From Hahella chejuensis KCTC 2396 (lineage in GTDB: Bacteria; Pseudomonadota; Gammaproteobacteria; Pseudomonadales; Oleiphilaceae): a stretch of 64,000 nt of DNA. Shown piece after piece: positions 48,932 through 57,899 of this stretch. Made by a program: the position numbers and the translations under genes. Position 1 is the first letter of the stretch, and the number at the start of each line of letters is the position of its first letter. The notes under the pieces are model-generated. The model did not search any database. It was not told the origin of the DNA and saw only the letters and a list, made by a program, of their open reading frames with translations. The stretch is from positions 4,052,581 to 4,116,580 of the forward strand of contig NC_007645.1 in the NCBI RefSeq assembly GCF_000012985.1, given 5' to 3'.

Positions 48932-49161
48932 GGCGGTAGCGCGACATGGTTTCCCTTCGTAGAATTCTCAGAACTGGACTGATCAACTCGACGCCGTACG
49001 CACCACCTATCGCTCATTGGTTTCGTAGAAACCAAACCGCAATAGCGATAGGTGGTGCAGTACGGCCCAGTAAAGATCTGGCCAGTGAAGCGTGATAAGT
49101 CTAAAAGCAAGAACGGCGATCCACCGCTCGGATTGCAAGGTAGTTTTGTCGCGCTACCGCC
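48932..49161 (-). ncRNA. Candidate retron msr-msd RNA
   Basis: A 230-nt RNA read on the minus strand in the 453-base gap between the SWIM and reverse transcriptase genes. Its ends are complementary: GGCGGTAGCGCGACA (49161-49147) and TGTCGCGCTACCGCC (48946-48932), 15 bp perfect, matching the a1/a2 arms of retrons. Inside is a large msd-like stem: 48994-49014 pairs with 49044-49065 (21 bp, one bulged A), enclosing an 8-bp hairpin TTGGTTTC/GAAACCAA at 49017-49035 with a three-base loop. Small msr-like hairpins lie near the 5' end (ATCC/GGAT, CCAG/CTGG). The branching guanosine is not identified. Confidence 0.85.
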
Positions 49162-49168
49162 GTCGGGC

Positions 49169-49196
49169 AGTATAACAACCTGGGCGGAGCAAGCAA
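49169..49196 (-). promoter_or_regulatory. Candidate promoter of the retron RNA
   Basis: On the minus strand, TTGCTT (49196-49191), a 16-base spacer and TATACT (49174-49169). Initiation about 7 bases later falls at 49161-49163, the start of the a1 arm, supporting an independent transcript. Confidence 0.6.
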
Positions 49197-49229
49197 ACCC
49201 CGACGTTGATTTAACAGGAAAAAATGCGT

Positions 49230-50903
49230 TCATCGCCCTGCCTCCTCTGCGCCAGCGAAGACATAGGGGTGCTGAATCTGATGCTGCTTGCGCAGCGCCA
49301 GCATGTGCTCACAAGGGCCTTTGCGCAGGCGATTATGCACATAGAAGTGACACTGGCATTCGCCCTGACGCAGCCGTTGATCGGCGTCAATCGACACCTT
49401 GGGACGGTATGCGACAGCGTTGTCAGTCACTTCTCCCTGCAATGACAGCACGCCATCGTTGACGTCCACCGCGTTCAGTTTCACCAGATTGGCTTTGTTG
49501 AAATTCTCCGCCTTCTCCTCACGTTCATTGGCGTAGCGTAATTGAGTCATGGGCAGAGGCTCACGACTTAACTCGCGAATGCGATAGACGCCATCCGCCA
49601 GATCGAACAGAACCTGCCCCTGTTGGCTATAAATGGACAGCGCAGACTGCACCACGGTCTCGTCCAGCCCCAATCGGGCGGCCAGGCCGCCAGCGCTCTC
49701 CAGCCAGTTTTCCTGCAAGCCGTGATAGACCCGACGCAGGGTGATCTCATCCACCTCGGCTCGCGGCGCCATCAGGTCAAAATTCCCCATACGCGACCAG
49801 TCGTTGGCGCTCCAGCCGGACAGTCCCAAGGTAAACGTCAGATCGCCCATTTCCGCTACATAGAAACTGGGCAGGCCATCCCCCATGAGATGCACGACGA
49901 ATTTGTCCGCAACCGGAATCAAGCGCTCCAGGATATGCAGGCGACGACGCCCCCATACACGAATGCTGCGCGCTTCATGGCCTTGATAGATAGAACGGCT
50001 GCACACCACCTCTTCGCCCCAGGGTTCGAATATCACCCGCACCGGCTTGCCGGGCTCCAGCTCGTAACGCATCGCCCGCGGTCCGACACGTTCTTTCTTG
50101 CGACGCAGCACATAACACAGGTTATGCACGTCCATGGGCTGTAATTCGACTTTCACCATCGGCAACGTCATCGCCGAACTGACCTGTAGAAAACCGCGCA
50201 CCCAGCTTTCCGGCAGGTCGATTTTCTTTTCATCGAACTGATCGTCATCGCCGGTCTGCACGCTAAAGCCGTCAGGGTCTACCTGTAACAGCGTTTCCCG
50301 ATAGTCACGGATTTTCTGGAACTCGTTATACAGTCCCTGGGAGTAATCAATGTTGGTGGTGCCGCAGGCGGTGTCGCTGATGGTTTCAAACACCTCGTAG
50401 CCGCAGCTCAATTTGCCGTAGCTGGATTCATCCTCAGAAAAGCATTCGAAGAACACTTGATCCGGATGCACTGTAATCACCGGGTCCAGCACATACCAGG
50501 CGTCCAGATCATGCTTGTACAGATAGTTGAAATACTGGCGCTGAGCGTCGTAGTAAGGCTTAAGTATTTTGTCGCTCTGTTTGTTCAGATCGTCCAGTTC
50601 GCTGCGCAGAGAGCGAATCTCCGTCTGCAGCGATTCTTTACGGGACATGAACTCAGCCAGCATGTTCTGCTCTTCCTGAGCCAGCCAGCGTTTGTATTCT
50701 TCTTTGTCCTTGGGCTGAAAACGCATGTCGGATATGACCACGTTGTGCAGCGCGGAAATCGCTTCGCGAAAGGCGATATGTTTTCTCAGTTTGCCGACGA
50801 AGTGAGTCGGCGGCCGCAGGCTGTCCGGGGCGAAGGACAGATCCGTCTTGCCCGCATTGCTGTCCACGCGGCTGTGTCCGTGATAACGGTAACGAAACTC
50901 CAT
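49230..50903 (-). CDS. SWIM zinc-finger protein of the retron locus
   Basis: 557 residues; ATG 50903 has TTAAGGAG upstream, overlapping the stop of the WGR gene. Near residues 75-120 lies a coiled coil (LQTEIRSLRSELDDLNKQ). The central part resembles a substrate- or nucleic-acid-binding region of unknown fold. The C-terminus has a SWIM motif, CxC...CxH: C516, C518, C531 and H533 in CQCHFYVHNRLRKGPCEH. SWIM domains bind zinc and often nucleic acids or proteins. Probably an effector or partner protein of the retron. No enzymatic motif recognised. Confidence 0.82.
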   Translation of the reverse strand: MEFRYRYHGHSRVDSNAGKTDLSFAPDSLRPPTHFVGKLRKHIAFREAISALHNVVISDMRFQPKDKEEYKRWLAQEEQNMLAEFMSRKESLQTEIRSLRSELDDLNKQSDKILKPYYDAQRQYFNYLYKHDLDAWYVLDPVITVHPDQVFFECFSEDESSYGKLSCGYEVFETISDTACGTTNIDYSQGLYNEFQKIRDYRETLLQVDPDGFSVQTGDDDQFDEKKIDLPESWVRGFLQVSSAMTLPMVKVELQPMDVHNLCYVLRRKKERVGPRAMRYELEPGKPVRVIFEPWGEEVVCSRSIYQGHEARSIRVWGRRRLHILERLIPVADKFVVHLMGDGLPSFYVAEMGDLTFTLGLSGWSANDWSRMGNFDLMAPRAEVDEITLRRVYHGLQENWLESAGGLAARLGLDETVVQSALSIYSQQGQVLFDLADGVYRIRELSREPLPMTQLRYANEREEKAENFNKANLVKLNAVDVNDGVLSLQGEVTDNAVAYRPKVSIDADQRLRQGECQCHFYVHNRLRKGPCEHMLALRKQHQIQHPYVFAGAEEAGR

Positions 50904-50913
50904 CAACGGCTCC

Positions 50914-53900
50914 TTAATATTCTCTTACTTCGGCGGGCTTGACGCTGAGCGGCGTTCCCAGTTGCGGATAGTGGCGACGCAGATCCAGCAGGGCCTTAAT
51001 CAGCGCGGCTTTGTCTTTGTGCACAACGGTCAGGGAAATGCGGGTGAACAAATCCGCCGCCATATTGGCCACCTGTTCATTGAGCAGCGACTGTTCGGAT
51101 AAAAACGCCAGAATGCGATCCTTACAGATGCGACTACGGTTCACTTGCGACAGCACCGTGGTGAAGTAGCCTTGCAGACTGAAAATGCGCTCCGAATGAC
51201 CGGCGGCGTATTCATTGAGGAAGTTGCTCACGAAAAACTGCACATTGGCCGAAGGGTGCTGACTGAGTTTCAACAGATACTCGACGCCGTTTTGCTCCTG
51301 GAAGAAGCGCTGCAGTAATTCCATGCCGTAACGCTGCACATCCGGCCGCACGCTGTCGCACAAGTAGACCACCAGCTCAGGCGTCCACAGGGTTTCGCCC
51401 GCTTCCTCATAATGACTGCGAAAGAAGGCGAAGCCGAATTCGCGGCAGTCATCCCAGTTAGAGTCCAGAATGCGTAACCCGTCGCGAATCTCCGCCAGAA
51501 TACGATCCGGGTTGGCTTCATACGCGTTAAAGGCGTACTGACGCACAGCCACATCGGCATGCTTCGCTAACTGCGCCCACTGACGGACGCTAAATTGCAG
51601 CGGGCTGCGTTGCTGCAACAGCAGTGCGCCGATTTGCTGCGCGCCGGTGGATTGCGCCTGCAACAGACGCCAGCAGGTATTGTCATCCACCGCGTCGAAC
51701 GCAGCGCTGAGCGCGTCTTTGAAGAACGTCAGCCACTCTTCCCGTTGACCGTCCTGTTTCTCGCTACGGAACGTGAAAGGCAGCAGATGATGCAAAATCG
51801 CCTCCGCCCAGTCCCGCTGCGCCAGCGCCAGACGCTTCAGAATAGCAGCGGCGGCATTACGGTCATCTGCTTCGCCTTCGAAGAATTGCAGGGCGAGCAC
51901 GCCAGCCTGTTTGATCAGTTCTGCGTCCGGCTGTTTGCCCAACAGCAAAGTCTGGCATGCTCGCACCGCAGACGACTCCGACTGCATGATGTGTTGCAGC
52001 AGGCGCTCGGGAATATCGCCAAAATCGACGCCATGCGCCACCAGCAAGCGCGCGCCGAATAACTGCAATGCCGTGTTGCGCTCCGCCAGCAGACGGTCGA
52101 TAAGGTGCAGGGACAATTCCCGGCAGGCGTCGGCGAAGCGGGCGATACAGAAGTCCGCCAGCCATACTGCATGGGATTCCTGCGTCAGGGCCGGCGGCAG
52201 TTCAGAGGGCGTTTGCAACGCCTGCTCGATCAGAGCATGCAGGCATTGCGCCTGATCCGACGCAGTCCAGGGGTATTGCGCGGTCTTGTCCGCCGCAAAC
52301 CGGCGCACTTCCTCGTATTGCGCCAGCAGCAACGCCGCCAGCAGGGGTGCTTCCACCAGGGTCGTCTGCGGCAATCGCGCCAGGATTTCCATACCCAGCG
52401 CTCGCGCTTCTTCCAGGCCGCTGTTCAGCAGCGCCAGTAACAGGCCATGTTCTATATGGCCGTCCAGGCGCGTCCGCGCCAGCTGCAATGCAAATCGCTG
52501 AGTCGCTTCATAGCGGCTGCGCAGCATGCGTTCAATATCAGAAACGGCGATCTCTGCGCAAAAAGACGCATTCGCAGCGAGCGCTTTGCAGGCGAATTCA
52601 TGCACGGGTGCGCACTGGCTCTCCAGCAGCAGGCGCAGAGCGCAGTCGGGACGCTGATCCCACAAATGCGCAAAGGCTTCTTCACGAGCGCCTTCTGCGC
52701 GTTCATCAGAAACTTTCAACCAGGCGCGTCCGCTCGGGGCCAATTTATACTGTGCGCTATCGCCCCGTAGAATATGATTGAACGCAATCAAGCCTGCGTA
52801 ATGATCATAGACGTTACGCGCGACCAGCTTGTGCTCATAACGACGGCCGTTGCGCTCCCAGCGATAGATATCCGCTTTACGGGTCTGACCTGCATCCGCA
52901 TCAGAGACCGTCAGCAACATTTCCGTGGCCATGTCGACATAACGCAAATCGCCCACCTGACCGATGCGCTTGATGCTGCGCCAGCTACGACGACGCAGAT
53001 AGTTACGGGTTTTATTGGAGTATGCGACCTTGGGATCTGGCTTTTTCAACTCGCTTTTTGGTTTGAAGCTGCCCACACCGGGCAACCAGGCCCAATCCCA
53101 CTGGTACTGGAAGAATTCACGGCTGGTTTCAAAACGCCGCGCCAGCAGGGCGAACATGCGGGCGTCCAGGCGGAACTCGGCGGCTTTATAGATATAGCGC
53201 ACGCCGCTGAACACCCCCGGCGCCAGCTTGCACTGACTAAGCCAACCGTATAACGCCTCGTAAAGAGAGGGATAGTGCAGGGCCAGCAGATAAGCGTTTT
53301 TCAATAGATCATTAGCGCCGGCGGGCGCAGCGTTCAGCCCGTTTTCCAGTTGCAGACGCACGCCCACGTCATCGCCGGAGGTCAGCGCCTGCTGCAATGG
53401 CGAGGGCGTCTGATTCCATTGCGTTTGCAACAGCGTCATTCTTTGCGAGGGTTCAGTCAGGGCCAGTATCGACTCAAACGCCATGGCGCTGACGGTGCTG
53501 TTTTTCGAGTTCTGCAAACGATGCAGATCTTCCATGTAATTCGTTGCGCGAGTGCGCCCCAGCGCCCAGGCCACCGCAAAATCCTGTAGCCAATCTCCTT
53601 TGCCGACGCACGCCGCCAACTCTTGCCCGGCTTCAGGACGTCCCAGTTCCCCCAAACGCCAGATCAGACGGGCCCGCTTGCCGTTGTCCCATTCCTGGCG
53701 CAGTTTTTCCAGCAACTTGACCAGCATATCCGTTGGACCTTCCGGCGTCGCCGGCTTGGAGCCGGCGTCCCCCGCAGACGTTGCGAGCGCACCGCGGCTG
53801 ATGTCGTAATAGCCCTTGTTGGTTTTCGAGACGACGACACTGTCGAACAGCCTTTCCGCCTCTTCCAGCGTTACCGGCGCAGGCGTCTTGGTGCCTTCGC

Positions 53901-54045
53901 GCAACGCGCCGCCCTGGCGGCCGTAGCGGAAATTGACGAGGAAGCGGTCATCCTTGCGGCTGGCGGCTTCACTCAGCTCAACCTCGTAAACTTTGTTAGA
54001 GTTTCCTTCCTGAAAATGCAGGCTGGCCTTTTTTATCAGCTTCAT
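50914..54045 (-). CDS. WGR domain protein with long HEAT-repeat-like region
   Basis: 1043 residues from ATG 54045 (MKLIKKASLHFQEGNSNKVY) with AAGGAT upstream; the open frame to 54162 is unlikely coding. Residues 1-85 form a WGR domain, a nucleic-acid-binding fold seen in PARPs and MolR-type proteins, here with YGR in place of WGR (RYGRQGG). The rest is almost wholly helical, with repeating LxxALxxxxxxxR-type units suggestive of HEAT/ARM solenoids. First gene of the retron transcript. No catalytic motif recognised; presumably senses or scaffolds. Confidence 0.8.
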   Translation of the reverse strand: MKLIKKASLHFQEGNSNKVYEVELSEAASRKDDRFLVNFRYGRQGGALREGTKTPAPVTLEEAERLFDSVVVSKTNKGYYDISRGALATSAGDAGSKPATPEGPTDMLVKLLEKLRQEWDNGKRARLIWRLGELGRPEAGQELAACVGKGDWLQDFAVAWALGRTRATNYMEDLHRLQNSKNSTVSAMAFESILALTEPSQRMTLLQTQWNQTPSPLQQALTSGDDVGVRLQLENGLNAAPAGANDLLKNAYLLALHYPSLYEALYGWLSQCKLAPGVFSGVRYIYKAAEFRLDARMFALLARRFETSREFFQYQWDWAWLPGVGSFKPKSELKKPDPKVAYSNKTRNYLRRRSWRSIKRIGQVGDLRYVDMATEMLLTVSDADAGQTRKADIYRWERNGRRYEHKLVARNVYDHYAGLIAFNHILRGDSAQYKLAPSGRAWLKVSDERAEGAREEAFAHLWDQRPDCALRLLLESQCAPVHEFACKALAANASFCAEIAVSDIERMLRSRYEATQRFALQLARTRLDGHIEHGLLLALLNSGLEEARALGMEILARLPQTTLVEAPLLAALLLAQYEEVRRFAADKTAQYPWTASDQAQCLHALIEQALQTPSELPPALTQESHAVWLADFCIARFADACRELSLHLIDRLLAERNTALQLFGARLLVAHGVDFGDIPERLLQHIMQSESSAVRACQTLLLGKQPDAELIKQAGVLALQFFEGEADDRNAAAAILKRLALAQRDWAEAILHHLLPFTFRSEKQDGQREEWLTFFKDALSAAFDAVDDNTCWRLLQAQSTGAQQIGALLLQQRSPLQFSVRQWAQLAKHADVAVRQYAFNAYEANPDRILAEIRDGLRILDSNWDDCREFGFAFFRSHYEEAGETLWTPELVVYLCDSVRPDVQRYGMELLQRFFQEQNGVEYLLKLSQHPSANVQFFVSNFLNEYAAGHSERIFSLQGYFTTVLSQVNRSRICKDRILAFLSEQSLLNEQVANMAADLFTRISLTVVHKDKAALIKALLDLRRHYPQLGTPLSVKPAEVREY

Positions 54046-54300
54046 ATCGGCTTTATCCTTACGGGATAACGGAATGCGTCGCTCCGATTTAGTATTGCGG
54101 CCTTCAATGGCGAAGCCTTGCGCTGACCAAAACGAGGGGTCCATCTCGCTTTCGAGAATCACCCGGACATCGCCATGATGTGAGCGCGATGAACGGAAAT
54201 TTCAGCCGCAGGCGCTTAGGAGCGGAGAATGAAAGGGAGTAAGAATAACATAGCGAAACGAAAAGTTTAGACGTTTTTTGTCCTTTGACGACAGAGGGTT

Positions 54301-54321
54301 GCGCCCCGTTATTAACAGGGC
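54301..54321. repeat. Hairpin in the gap upstream of the retron unit
   Basis: CGCCC and GGGCG flank GTTATTAAC, giving a nested hairpin. It lies below the glycosyltransferase stop codon and may end that operon; no T run. The rest of the roughly 310-base gap is probably the retron promoter region; no clear -35/-10 was chosen. Confidence 0.35.
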
Positions 54322-54354
54322 GAATGAGGTCGCTGGCAGGGCTTCAAAGCAAGC

Positions 54355-55656
54355 TCAGCCCCTGTCCTGCTCGCACTCCTGGGAGTTCACGTCACCGCCG
54401 ATAATGGCCGCGCCCGCAGCGCCCGCCATGCCTTTGACGATGTTCCATTCCGCCTTGATGAGATTGAGAACGCGCTCCCATTGCTCTTCGGTCTCCGGTT
54501 CGGAAATATGGGCGAGCCGCTGCAAACTTTCGTAATGGCGCAAGGCGGCCTCGGCGGTGGCGCCCAAGGAGAAACTCTCCGCCGTCAGCCGTGCGCACTC
54601 CTGCATACGCCGGCGCTCTACCCGGCTCTGCGCGCCGAAGTGTTGCAACGCGCCAATGAAGTCGACGATAGACGGCTCTTTAATCAGATAGCCGTTTTCA
54701 TGATCTATCACCACTTCTCGCACCCCGGCGCCATCCAGCGCCACCACCGGCACGCCCGCCGCCATTGCTTCAGTGAGCACCATACCCTGGGTTTCACTTT
54801 GCGAGCTGAACGCAAACACATCCATGGCGTGATAGGCGTCGGCCAAATGAGGCAGTTGCAACTGGCCGGCGAAGTGCAGTCGGTCAGCGAGACCGTAACG
54901 CTGAAAAACATCGCGCATCTCGGTTTCCGAAGGCCCTTCTCCCACGACTAAAAAGTGCGCATAGCGGTTGAGCAACATAAAGGCCGCCACCGCTTCCGCC
55001 AGGAACTTCAAATTCTTCTCCGGCGCCAGCCGCCCTACGTGTCCAATGACATACGCCTCCTGAGAGATCCCCACAGAATGACGAAACAGGCCGCCCTCGC
55101 CGCGTTGAAAATCCTGCAACTTTACGCCGGTAGGCACAACGCTGACAGGCATGCGTACGCCACGCTCGCGGATCAGCTCGGCGACGCTGTCGCTGGGGGC
55201 GAACACGCGATCAGTCATATTGGCGTAGATGGTCGCCAGTTCGATTACGAAGCGTTTGAACAGCGGCCTGTCCGCAGGCACATAATGGGTGTACTCCTCA
55301 TACAACGTGTGATGCGTGAACACCAGCGGCGTCTCCCGGTATCTGGCCACCCGCAGGGCGGTCATCCCCAGCAGGTAGGGATGGTGCGAATGCACGATGT
55401 CCGGTTGAAAGGCGTTCAGCGTTTCCCTCAGCAGGCCGGGAACAGGCAGCACCATGGAAAAGTCGCTGCCATTGAAGTTCTGAATGGCGGGAACTCTGAT
55501 GACATCCTCCTCCTGCTGCGGCTGATAAGGGAACTCCGGCGCGATCACCAACACCTTATGACCTCGTCGCCGATATTCCCGCGTAAAGCTTTCCACCGAC
55601 CGGGCCACGCCGCCTACATGAGGCAGATACGTGTTGGTGACCATGACGATATTCAT
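54355..55656 (-). CDS. GT4 family glycosyltransferase
   Basis: 433-residue GT-B fold enzyme using a nucleotide sugar. N-terminal VTNTYLPHVGGVARSVESF (glycine loop), DIVHSHHPYLLG, HVGRLAPEKNLKFLAEA, and the EX7E motif in SSQSETQGMVLTEAMAAGVPVVALDGAGVREV. This resembles diacylglycerol glucosyl- or mannosyltransferases of family GT4. The last 40 residues (after MQECARL) include an alanine/glycine-rich end. Overlaps the glycosidase gene by four bases, so they are translationally coupled. Confidence 0.88.
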   Translation of the reverse strand: MNIVMVTNTYLPHVGGVARSVESFTREYRRRGHKVLVIAPEFPYQPQQEEDVIRVPAIQNFNGSDFSMVLPVPGLLRETLNAFQPDIVHSHHPYLLGMTALRVARYRETPLVFTHHTLYEEYTHYVPADRPLFKRFVIELATIYANMTDRVFAPSDSVAELIRERGVRMPVSVVPTGVKLQDFQRGEGGLFRHSVGISQEAYVIGHVGRLAPEKNLKFLAEAVAAFMLLNRYAHFLVVGEGPSETEMRDVFQRYGLADRLHFAGQLQLPHLADAYHAMDVFAFSSQSETQGMVLTEAMAAGVPVVALDGAGVREVVIDHENGYLIKEPSIVDFIGALQHFGAQSRVERRRMQECARLTAESFSLGATAEAALRHYESLQRLAHISEPETEEQWERVLNLIKAEWNIVKGMAGAAGAAIIGGDVNSQECEQDRG

Positions 55657-57899
55657 TGAGCATCCTCCACATTGATATCAACGAAATTACGCTCCTGAGG
55701 CGCACGCCTTGCAGCGACGCCCGGCAGTCTCACTTCCAGAGGCGGCGCTGCGTCGAACCACTCCGCTTCCCAACTGACCCTGACCATGCCGGCGGCGCCG
55801 ACGCCCTCGCCGATCAGTTTGATGCTGACAGGACCAAACCGGGTGGGCGTCGGGCCAAAGGTGACGGGCTGATCATTCTCCAACCACCGCAGAGGCACGC
55901 CAGACGCCAAAATCAGCTTGTCCTCTTCTTCCCGTACGAAACAGCTGCGCAGCAACAAAATCCATTCCACCGCCGCCCAGGCGTGCTGCCCGTCTCCCAT
56001 ACAGCCGCCCCCGGTAGCCGGATGCACCGCCTCCGGCCATTGTCCCGCAGGCGAAGCCAAATCCGCCGCCCCCTGCATCAACGCCTCGTAGCGGGCGTCT
56101 CCGGCGCGCAGCAACACCTGCGCCACATGCAAGGTCAGGTAGATATTCACGCCGGAGTGAATCACGTCCTGAAAGAATCCCCCCTTGTAAAAGCAGTTGG
56201 CGAGCAGGAACTCCACGGTATCCAGCAAGCGGGGGTCGTCCGCCTCAAAGAGCTGCAGCGGATACCCTGCCGCCACCGATCCAATGGCGCCGGCGTCCAG
56301 CCGCCGATACGGCGACGCTGGCATACCAGGGCGTCCCAGGCGCTCTGAGGCGCGATGGAGACTGATGTCGATGGCCTGCTGAAAGACCTCCGCCTCGCGT
56401 TCGAACTCTTGCGCCGCCAATTTGTCATAGTCGTCCATCAAGCGCGCCGCGGCGCGTAAACCGGCTACGCCCCAAAAGTCATCCCAGTAATAATAGTCAT
56501 TGGGTCCCAGATGTTCCGCGCTGAATCCCGCCGGCAATAGGCCCGCATGAGGCGCGCCGTCGTTGGGCTCGCGTTTGCGCAGAATCCAGCGCGCGCCTGC
56601 GCGGGCGGCGTCGAGCCAGGCGTTTTTCGGCCTGGTTCCAGTAAGCTCGCTGAAGCGCTGCATGATCCAGATCGCCTCGCCGTTGGAGTCCCACTCCCCG
56701 GCCTGAGAATGAAAATAGCCATTGAGGTCCTGTAGTTTGGGAAAACGGTCCAGGGCCCGTTCCGCCCTTTGTGTCAGTCCCAGACATAACAAGCCGTGAA
56801 TAATGAACGCCGCGTCCCGGAACCAGAAACGTTTGTAGGTATAGGGGCCAGCGTATACTTCTCCGGGGGACAGCAGAGTCAGAGTGCGCACCGCCGCGTC
56901 ATACAGAAATTGAACCTGCTCATCCGAGGTTTGCAGTCGGCAGCATTCACTCAGGCTCGCCTCCCAGTCTCCCGGTTTCTCTTCACCGGAGAGCGGCAAC
57001 GTAATCCGCGCCTGAACATTGCGGGACGCCCCTGCCGGAATCGCGAACATAGCGGCGGCGGTGATCATGCCGATATCGCATTCCCCGGACTTCTGGTCCT
57101 TGGCGTCGCGCAGATGAATATAAACATCCCCTTGCCGATAGTCGGAGACGTGATGGCGATCGACGGGATCGCTGAACGCCACTTGGCGCTCATTATCCAC
57201 CGTCCAGCCATTACGCTCCGGGCTCAATTTCACTTCATGAATAAAGCGCACCCCTTCAGGATTATAGGGACGCAGCGCCAACACCAGCCAGGCGTCGCGA
57301 CCAGCATGTCCCGTCATGTCCAACAGACAAACCGGCGCGCCGTCGCGCATGACGACTTGCGCTTCAACACGCAAACGCATGTCCAGCTCGTCCGTTTCCG
57401 TGACGATGCTCAACGCATCCATGTGCAATACCTGTCGGGTCTCCGTGGAGCGGGAGGGAACCAGGATGTCGCCGTCGGCGGTGACGATCCAGGCGTCCAG
57501 AGACCAGCTGTCCCACAAAGGCGTCAACAGCCCGCGGGGGTCCACCAAAGGCGTTTCCTGCAGATCCGGCAGTCCCACGGCGGTCCAGTTGCGATGAGTC
57601 AGATTAACGTGGGTGAGGCTGAAAGCGCGGGGCACGAAAGAGGGGTCCGCAGGGTCAAACTGACGGCTGATCCAATAGGGCCAGACCCAGTCCAGATTAT
57701 GCTGAATGACTCGACTGTTAATGAATCCACGGGCGTGAAACACCGCTCCCGCCCGCAACAATTCAATGGGTTCCGTCACCTCCGAAGGCTGGGAAAACCG
57801 GTGCAAATGCGACAGCACCGCCACCGGGTCCAGGAACCCGTGTGCGCGGGCGAAGCGGCTGATAATGTAGCGCCAGGGTAACCATTTCATCCACGGCAT
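55653..57899 (-). CDS. Alpha-glycosidase-like (alpha/alpha)6 protein
   Basis: 748 residues. ATG 57899 has AAGGAGAAG upstream. An N-terminal beta-rich region is followed at about 330 by an (alpha/alpha)6-barrel of the GH15/amylo-alpha-1,6-glucosidase type: YKRFWFRDAAFIIHGLLCLG (catalytic-cleft Arg-Asp), GEWDSNGEAIWIM (candidate acid), YYYWDDFWGVAG, and GGCMGDGQHAWAAVEW. No signal peptide, so cytoplasmic. With the glycosyltransferase it may make and turn over a glucan or glycolipid. The exact substrate is not readable. Confidence 0.78.
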   Translation of the reverse strand: MPWMKWLPWRYIISRFARAHGFLDPVAVLSHLHRFSQPSEVTEPIELLRAGAVFHARGFINSRVIQHNLDWVWPYWISRQFDPADPSFVPRAFSLTHVNLTHRNWTAVGLPDLQETPLVDPRGLLTPLWDSWSLDAWIVTADGDILVPSRSTETRQVLHMDALSIVTETDELDMRLRVEAQVVMRDGAPVCLLDMTGHAGRDAWLVLALRPYNPEGVRFIHEVKLSPERNGWTVDNERQVAFSDPVDRHHVSDYRQGDVYIHLRDAKDQKSGECDIGMITAAAMFAIPAGASRNVQARITLPLSGEEKPGDWEASLSECCRLQTSDEQVQFLYDAAVRTLTLLSPGEVYAGPYTYKRFWFRDAAFIIHGLLCLGLTQRAERALDRFPKLQDLNGYFHSQAGEWDSNGEAIWIMQRFSELTGTRPKNAWLDAARAGARWILRKREPNDGAPHAGLLPAGFSAEHLGPNDYYYWDDFWGVAGLRAAARLMDDYDKLAAQEFEREAEVFQQAIDISLHRASERLGRPGMPASPYRRLDAGAIGSVAAGYPLQLFEADDPRLLDTVEFLLANCFYKGGFFQDVIHSGVNIYLTLHVAQVLLRAGDARYEALMQGAADLASPAGQWPEAVHPATGGGCMGDGQHAWAAVEWILLLRSCFVREEEDKLILASGVPLRWLENDQPVTFGPTPTRFGPVSIKLIGEGVGAAGMVRVSWEAEWFDAAPPLEVRLPGVAARRAPQERNFVDINVEDAQ

